Assembly (NCBI GenBank): GCA_018716365.1
Contig: DVKA01000074.1
Coordinates: forward strand, 1 to 9,386
Length of the DNA: 9,386 nt
Source: Candidatus Caccocola faecipullorum
GTDB lineage: Bacteria; Synergistota; Synergistia; Synergistales; Synergistaceae
Direction of reading: 5' to 3'
Positions 6,779 through 9,386 of the stretch are shown here, piece after piece. Positions within the stretch are counted from its first letter, which is position 1. Every line of letters starts with the position of its first letter. The notes beneath the pieces are model-generated. The model was not told where the DNA came from. It did no database searches and was given only the letters and a program-made list of their open reading frames with translations. A program made the translations under genes and the position numbers.

Positions 6779-7507
6779 TTATTTATCGGATTTGCTAAAT
6801 TGTACCCTTTTCCATGGACTTTCGGCGTCGCTCAGAAGATTTTGCGCTTTTGTCATTATGCCGATTAGAGTCATTCCGTAGCCGGACCACATTGCTCTGC
6901 CTATAACATAGTCGCTTGCAAGCTCTTCCCATGAAGAATAAAATTCCCGGCATTCAGCAAGCGCGTTATTGATACAATGCCACGCCTCTTCTTCTGAAAT
7001 ATACTCAGCGTCGAAGCAGCAGCGCGTGACCAGCACGAAGCGCCCCATATCCCATGCAGTGATGGAATGAGAAGCAAGGTCTTCTCGGCTCGTCAGAAAT
7101 TTCTCTTCTATGAGTCCATCCACCGCGCTTTGTAAATTTTCGAGAAATTCATCCGCCCGCTCGTGCTCATCGTCTTCCAGTTCATTGTAGTCTATCGCGC
7201 CGGCTTTGCCTGAAGCGGCTCCCTTTACTGCATCGAAGAAAACGCGGTGTCCCCTGCCGAATAGCCATTGCAGAGTTCCGATGGCAGATTCTCTGTCTTC
7301 TATCCCGTAGTAGTTTTCTAGATTTTCTTTAATACCCTCAACATCAGCCCCTGTCGTGAGGCTGTCGCAATAGTACCCTGTTTGCTCTGCGTTGATTGCG
7401 CCGACGTTGAGCGCTATAAATTGTTCTTCTGTAAGATTCTGCGCGACAGGGTTTTTCTTATAATGTTCGTTGTCGAAAAATCTTGAAAGTTTTCGAAAGA
7501 AACTCAT
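6779..7507 (-). CDS. DUF1266-family protein
   Basis: The 242-residue soluble protein resembles DUF1266 (YbeU/YbeR-like) proteins: YYGIEDRESAIGTLQWLF-RGHR near 67-87, AWDMGRFVLVTR (151-162), YISEEEAWHCIN (169-180), and a C-terminal SSWEELASDYVIGRAMWSG block (191-209). No catalytic role is known for the family. The ATG at 7507-7505 has AAGGAG 8 bases upstream; an in-frame GTG three codons earlier would overlap that site and is rejected. It is the first gene of the accessory block, 92 bases before the SUFU/DUF2185 gene, with no terminator between. Its base composition is visibly lower in GC than its neighbours: two 60-base stretches counted by hand (6781-6840 and 7081-7140) give about 42-43%, against 55-70% in stretches of recN and 62% in one of the DUF4261 gene. 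That suggests separate acquisition. Confidence 0.85.
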   Translation of the reverse strand: MSFFRKLSRFFDNEHYKKNPVAQNLTEEQFIALNVGAINAEQTGYYCDSLTTGADVEGIKENLENYYGIEDRESAIGTLQWLFGRGHRVFFDAVKGAASGKAGAIDYNELEDDEHERADEFLENLQSAVDGLIEEKFLTSREDLASHSITAWDMGRFVLVTRCCFDAEYISEEEAWHCINNALAECREFYSSWEELASDYVIGRAMWSGYGMTLIGIMTKAQNLLSDAESPWKRVQFSKSDK

Positions 7508-7617
7508 TGCAAACACTCCTTATATCATTTGGAAAATATTACTGCTAGGTTCATGTCTCTGATATATTGGCACGTTTGTTTGCATATGCGTCATCCATAT
7601 CCGTCTTTTCGCGTGGC

Positions 7618-7679
7618 TTGTTCAAACAAATAGGCGCTTCCGCCCGTTTGTCTGAACAATGGGGTGAAAGCGCCTGTTT
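7618..7679 (-). repeat. Two interleaved inverted repeats in the leader of the accessory operon
   Basis: Two stems overlap in the order X-Y-X'-Y' on the minus strand. X pairs AGGCGCTT (7675-7668) with AAGCGCCT (7639-7632), a perfect 8-bp match that extends inward through a T·G, a C-G and, past one mismatch, CCC/GGG. Y pairs TTGTTCAGACAAA (7659-7647) with TTTGTTTGAACAA (7630-7618), 13 positions with one G·T wobble. X' is followed by TATTTGTTT, a weak U-rich tail. The element lies between the recN terminator and the first accessory gene, so it may be an operator or a leader with alternative folds. The function is inferred. Confidence 0.6.
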
Positions 7680-7701
7680 CGTAAAAATCCAGTAAGGCAC
7701 G

Positions 7702-7736
7702 AAAAAATCGCGGCGTTACAGGCTCACCGCGCCGCG
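7702..7736 (-). terminator. Rho-independent terminator downstream of recN
   Basis: On the minus strand CGCGGCG (7736-7730) and CGCCGCG (7715-7709) form a 7-bp all-GC stem with a 14-base loop, followed by A and six Ts (7707-7702). It lies 141 bases after the recN stop and separates recN from the accessory operon. Confidence 0.8.
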
Positions 7737-7766
7737 TTGGTTGGTTGGTTGGTTGGTTGGTTGGTT
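7737..7766. repeat. (TTGG)7 tetranucleotide tandem repeat
   Basis: Seven perfect TTGG units followed by TT sit directly against the recN terminator stem, within the presumed recN 3' untranslated region. The plus strand has at least seven GG pairs at 2-base spacing, a pattern able to form two-tetrad G-quadruplexes; the minus strand reads CCAA. Perfect short tandem repeats of this kind are prone to slippage. It is not inside any supported coding region. Confidence 0.95.
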
Positions 7767-7876
7767 AAGGATTACGCGATTCATCGCTTCCGTCAATCCC
7801 TTTCGTCGGGCGATTTCCCGCATATTAAAGCAGAAATTCCCGCCGCGGGCAACGGCTGCGTTTCAGAGTTATTCAC

Positions 7877-9386
7877 CTAATGTTCCAGCAGCGCGCGCGC
7901 GTGTTCAAGCGCTTCTCTGGATTCTTCGTCGCCGGAGAGCATGCGCGCTATTTCGCGCTCGCGCGCTTCGCCCGCGACTTCGGATATTTCCGTGTCGTCG
8001 CCGGAGCGTTTGACGACGAAATGCTGGTCCGCCATCGCGGCTATGGTCGCCTGATGGGTTATCAATATCGTGCGGCAGCGCTTCGAGAGCTCGCGGAGCT
8101 TGTAGCCTGCGAGGAGCGCAGTTTTGCCGCCGAGGCCCGCCTCCACTTCGTCGAACACGAGCGTGCCGGGCAGTTTATCGTCGCCTGCGGAGAGCTGCAC
8201 CGCGATGAGGATGCGCGAGAGCTCTCCGCCCGAGGCGTTTTTGCCTACCGGCAGCGGCTTCTGCTCCGGCAGCGCGAGCGTGAAGCAGACGTTTTCCGCG
8301 CCGTTCGCTCGGACGCGGTCGAGCGGCTCTATCTCTATTCCGAACTCCGCATATTCCATGCCGAGCTCGCGAAGGTGTCCGTTGACCGACGCTGCGAGCG
8401 CCGCGGCTGCTTTTTTGCGCAGCGCGCGCAGCTCCATCGCTAGGCGCGAGGTTTCGCGGCGCAGCTCGGCGGCCTCTTTTTCGAGCGATTCGAGCTCTTC
8501 GCGGCTTTTTTTGAGCCATTCGAGCTCGGCTGCGGCGGTCTTCGCGTATTCAATGACCGCCGCGGCGTCGGGCAGCGAGAGCGCCCTTTTGATTTTCCGC
8601 AGCGCGCCTATCTTTTTTTCTAGGTTCTCTTTCGCCTCTTCGGCGTCGGCGCCGTCGGAGGCGCGGCACTCGGCGGCGAGCATCGACGAAAATTCCTGCG
8701 CGCCGGAGAGCATTTTCTCTATCGCGGGCCGCCATTTTTCTCCGTCGCGCCCTGCCGCCGCGTAGACGCTTTTCGCGGTGTTTTCAAGGCGGTCGAGCAG
8801 CCCGTGCTCCGGGTCGTTCATCTGCGTCGAAGCCGCGCGTATCGCGCGGTTCGCGGCCTCTTCTGCGTCGATTTTCGCAAGCTCCTCCTCCCACTGCCGC
8901 TCGCTTTCATTTTCAAGCCTGAGCGCTGAGACTTGCCGGATTATGACAGGCGCGCCTTCGTAACGTTGTTCGCTGTCGCGCCGTCTTTTTTTGAGCGCGA
9001 CGATCTGTTTCTCCGCCGCCAGCGCGGCTGTGAAGGTCTCGTCTAGCTTTGCGAGCAGCGCGGCCGTCTCCGCCCCGCCGCAAGAGTCGACCAGTTCGAG
9101 CTGGCGCGCCGGTTCAAGCAGGCTCAGCTGCGCGAACTGGCTTTGTATCACGATGTTGCGCTCCATCGCCTTTATGAGCACGGTGAGCGGCGCATTCTGC
9201 CCCTGGAGCGCGCAGCGGCCCTTTCCGCTTCGCGTGAAGGTGCGGCGCGCTATCAGCGAGTTTTCCTGCGGCTGGTAACGTTCTTCGAGTCCCTCGACGG
9301 GCGCGGAGGTCAGCACGGCCTCGGCCTCGCACGAATCGTCGGCGCTGCGTATGTGGTTCGCCTGCGCGCGGCGGCCCGATATGAAT
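7877..9386 (-). CDS. recN: RecN DNA repair ATPase, 5' end cut by window edge
   Basis: About 502 residues are visible; the frame is open to the right edge, so the GTG at 9316 is not the real start. RecN is an SMC-like ATPase that acts early in double-strand break repair. Evidence: the N-terminal lobe remnant ending SLLEPARQLELVDSCGG, a long helical coiled-coil region rich in Glu, Ala, Arg and Lys, the ABC signature SGGELSR (about 8218-8238), Walker B and D-loop TLVFDEVEAGLGG (about 8124-8162), and the THQ switch segment (ILITHQATIAAMADQHF). The Walker A motif lies beyond the window; with a usual length of 550-570, roughly 50-60 residues are missing. The segment usually reading HGQHEHQSLL is here QSQFAQLSLL (about 9119-9150). 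The gene ends in TAG and its terminator follows at 7702-7736. Confidence 0.94.
   Translation of the reverse strand, partial: FISGRRAQANHIRSADDSCEAEAVLTSAPVEGLEERYQPQENSLIARRTFTRSGKGRCALQGQNAPLTVLIKAMERNIVIQSQFAQLSLLEPARQLELVDSCGGAETAALLAKLDETFTAALAAEKQIVALKKRRRDSEQRYEGAPVIIRQVSALRLENESERQWEEELAKIDAEEAANRAIRAASTQMNDPEHGLLDRLENTAKSVYAAAGRDGEKWRPAIEKMLSGAQEFSSMLAAECRASDGADAEEAKENLEKKIGALRKIKRALSLPDAAAVIEYAKTAAAELEWLKKSREELESLEKEAAELRRETSRLAMELRALRKKAAAALAASVNGHLRELGMEYAEFGIEIEPLDRVRANGAENVCFTLALPEQKPLPVGKNASGGELSRILIAVQLSAGDDKLPGTLVFDEVEAGLGGKTALLAGYKLRELSKRCRTILITHQATIAAMADQHFVVKRSGDDTEISEVAGEAREREIARMLSGDEESREALEHARALLEH

Noticed and set aside
7508..7617. Sigma-70 promoter for the accessory operon
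   Set aside because: Candidate hexamers (TTGAAC near 7620, AT-rich stretches near 7510-7580) do not combine into a convincing -35/-10 pair with normal spacing, so no promoter is called.
7618..7679. A classical H-type pseudoknot
   Set aside because: The linker between the X' and Y' arms is only about one base, too short to span an 8-bp stem. Alternative mutually exclusive hairpins are more plausible.
7741..8013. Plus-strand frame of 90 codons starting in the TTGG repeat
   Set aside because: Its beginning is encoded by the repeat, the rest is antisense to the recN 3' end, and it matches no protein family I recognise.
1..9386. CRISPR array, tRNA, rRNA or insertion sequence
   Set aside because: I saw no spaced direct repeats, cloverleaf-like sequence, ribosomal RNA motifs, transposase or target-site duplications in the window.

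Overview
The window looks like chromosomal DNA from a bacterium of moderate to high GC content. Every gene I can support lies on the minus strand. A housekeeping block sits at each end: a rapZ-yvcK-whiA cluster on the left (1-2882) and a recN 3' portion on the right (7877-9386). Adjacent rapZ, yvcK and whiA genes are typical of Gram-positive lineages and some deep-branching phyla. With the GC-rich coding, a gut Clostridia-like or Synergistota-like host is a reasonable guess, but the sequence alone does not settle it.

Left block, in transcription order (right to left): a promoter-like site with a perfect TATAAT box (2947-2952), a short leader hairpin (2923-2938), rapZ, yvcK (GTG start, 4-base overlap with rapZ), then whiA, which runs off the left edge close to its natural end. 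RapZ and YvcK/GlmR homologues control amino-sugar and cell-envelope precursor metabolism elsewhere. WhiA is a DNA-binding regulator of division and differentiation. The YvcK copy has an extra N-terminal membrane segment.

Middle block (3046-7507): five co-directional accessory genes. In transcription order they encode a DUF1266-like protein, a 649-residue fusion (TPR-like repeats, a Suppressor-of-fused domain, an unassigned segment and a DUF2185 domain), a 75-residue two-helix membrane protein resembling immunity family Imm17, a DUF4261 protein and a DUF5713-like protein. The last four are spaced 8, 31 and 14 bases apart, and the block ends in a clear Rho-independent terminator (2976-3019). 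Several of these families are known or suspected immunity proteins against polymorphic or contact-dependent toxins. No toxin gene is visible, so the block reads as a stand-alone poly-immunity cassette between core genes. This interpretation is inference.

The 369-base non-coding gap 7508-7876 contains, in minus-strand order, a (TTGG)7 tetranucleotide repeat, a Rho-independent terminator for recN, and two interleaved inverted repeats (7618-7679) upstream of the cassette. These are the most unusual non-coding features in the window.
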